Shown here: positions 63,514 through 64,000 of the stretch, in pieces
Layout of the letters: the number at the start of each line of letters is the position of its first letter
Position numbering within the stretch: the stretch's first letter is position 1
Assembly: GCF_009834025.1 (NCBI RefSeq)
Contig: NZ_CP047156.1
Location: 2,232,001 to 2,296,000, forward strand
Direction: 5' to 3'
Length of the DNA: 64,000 nt
DNA from: Epidermidibacterium keratini
Lineage (GTDB): Bacteria > Actinomycetota > Actinomycetes > Mycobacteriales > Antricoccaceae
The notes under the pieces: generated by a model
Databases searched by the model: none
What the model was told of the DNA's origin: nothing
Seen by the model: only the letters and a program-made list of their open reading frames with translations
Translations under genes and position numbers: made by a program

Positions 63514-64000
63514 TCAGGGTAGCGGCCGAGGCGGGTGGTCCACCGGTGGCCGGCCGGGCGGGTGCTGCGTCACGTTGGGTGGTGGGGATTGGTAGCCCGG
63601 CAGGGGAGGTCCCCAGGTGGACGGGATCCCGCCCGGGCTTGGCTGGGTGCGGGCGACGTGCTGGAGGTGCCCGATGAGCGCGCCGAGACCACCGAGCGCG
63701 CCGATGACGAGCGATCCGATCACCACCGGTAGCGGGTCGCTGCGGCCAACCGACGCGAGCAGCCCGCACGCGGCCAGACCGCAGACGAGCACGATCACCG
63801 CTCCGACGACCCGGTCCCAGATCGCCACCACCGCTCCGATCGCGGCACCGGCGAGAAAACCAAGCGCGATAAGCAACTGCGGTGGTGTCGGTTCGTCGTA
63901 CATCGCCCACCACCCGGCCAGCAAGAACGTGTAGCCACCGACCGGCAGCAGACCTAACAGCGTGAGCCCGCCGGTCGCGATCAGCGCGTTGGACGGCAAC
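63514..64000 (-). CDS. Hypothetical membrane protein with Pro-rich tail, 5' end at window edge
   Basis: About 161 visible residues: four hydrophobic helices (roughly 8-30, 40-60, 65-85 and 92-112), followed by a Pro/Gly-rich cytoplasmic tail ending PPGRPPVDHPPRPLP. No family recognised. A TTG at 63999 could be the start, but the frame may continue beyond the window, so the start is undetermined. Ends 4 nt before the tyrA ATG. Confidence 0.6.
   Translation of the reverse strand, partial: LPSNALIATGGLTLLGLLPVGGYTFLLAGWWAMYDEPTPPQLLIALGFLAGAAIGAVVAIWDRVVGAVIVLVCGLAACGLLASVGRSDPLPVVIGSLVIGALGGLGALIGHLQHVARTQPSPGGIPSTWGPPLPGYQSPPPNVTQHPPGRPPVDHPPRPLP

Overview
The window is chromosomal DNA from a high-GC actinobacterium. 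The evidence is its codon use, the GTG and TTG starts, a Bpa-type proteasome activator ending in GQYL, a GuaB1-type CBS-domain GMP reductase, a mycobacterial-type LldD, a HelD-like RNA polymerase helicase, DUF222/HNH and DUF5926 proteins, and at least seventeen genes whose -10 hexamer (TAnnnT) lies 6-8 nt before the start codon, which is the layout of leaderless transcripts. I cannot place the genus firmly; a free-living member of the Frankiales/Geodermatophilales-like groups is an inference. There is no rRNA operon, CRISPR array, prophage or insertion sequence.

Layout. 1-5.6 kb: 5'-cut catalase, proline catabolism (proline dehydrogenase, then P5C dehydrogenase) and an acyl-CoA dehydrogenase. 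5.8-12.5 kb: a PIG-V-like membrane protein, then a molybdenum block (HTH-Mop regulator, modABC and a nucleotidyltransferase-MoaE fusion, all overlapping) facing moaA-moaD across a strong hairpin. 12.8-20.8 kb: HelD-like helicase, HhH-GPD protein, TrmL, FAD dehydrogenase, alpha/beta hydrolase with an Fpg/Nei glycosylase, HxlR regulator, rhodanese. 20.8-31 kb: acyl-CoA ligase, small membrane and charged proteins, DUF5926, DUF885 peptidase, arginine deiminase, GlpD, APH-type kinase, MFS transporter. 31-39 kb: malic enzyme with two small membrane proteins, hydroxyacid dehydrogenase, pheA, phosphatase, BKACE enzyme, lldD, GroES-like protein. 39-45 kb: a DUF222/HNH gene bordered by repeats, then proVWX for osmolyte uptake. 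45-54 kb: metallopeptidase and GuaB1, divergent from serS and two HAD phosphatases; Bpa with a DUF1707 protein; quinone oxidoreductase; a second acyl-CoA ligase. 54-58.6 kb: duplicated lipoproteins behind a long, probably structured leader, three tRNA genes, an unusual hairpin array after tRNA-Ser(UGA), a GntR/DUF1648 operon, a CPBP protein and a beheaded Abi/HEPN gene beside tRNA-Arg. 58.6-64 kb: panC, D-threonine aldolase-like enzyme, aquaporin, YpfJ-like zinc peptidase, tyrA and a cut-off membrane protein.

Most genes are metabolic or housekeeping. The most unusual signals are non-coding: a dispersed hairpin repeat whose stems change in a compensatory way, one copy of which lies in frame inside the HNH gene; a 59-bp tandem element that carries tRNA-Ser 3'-end sequence; and a 21-bp-period repeat placed at the 3' ends of two unrelated genes.
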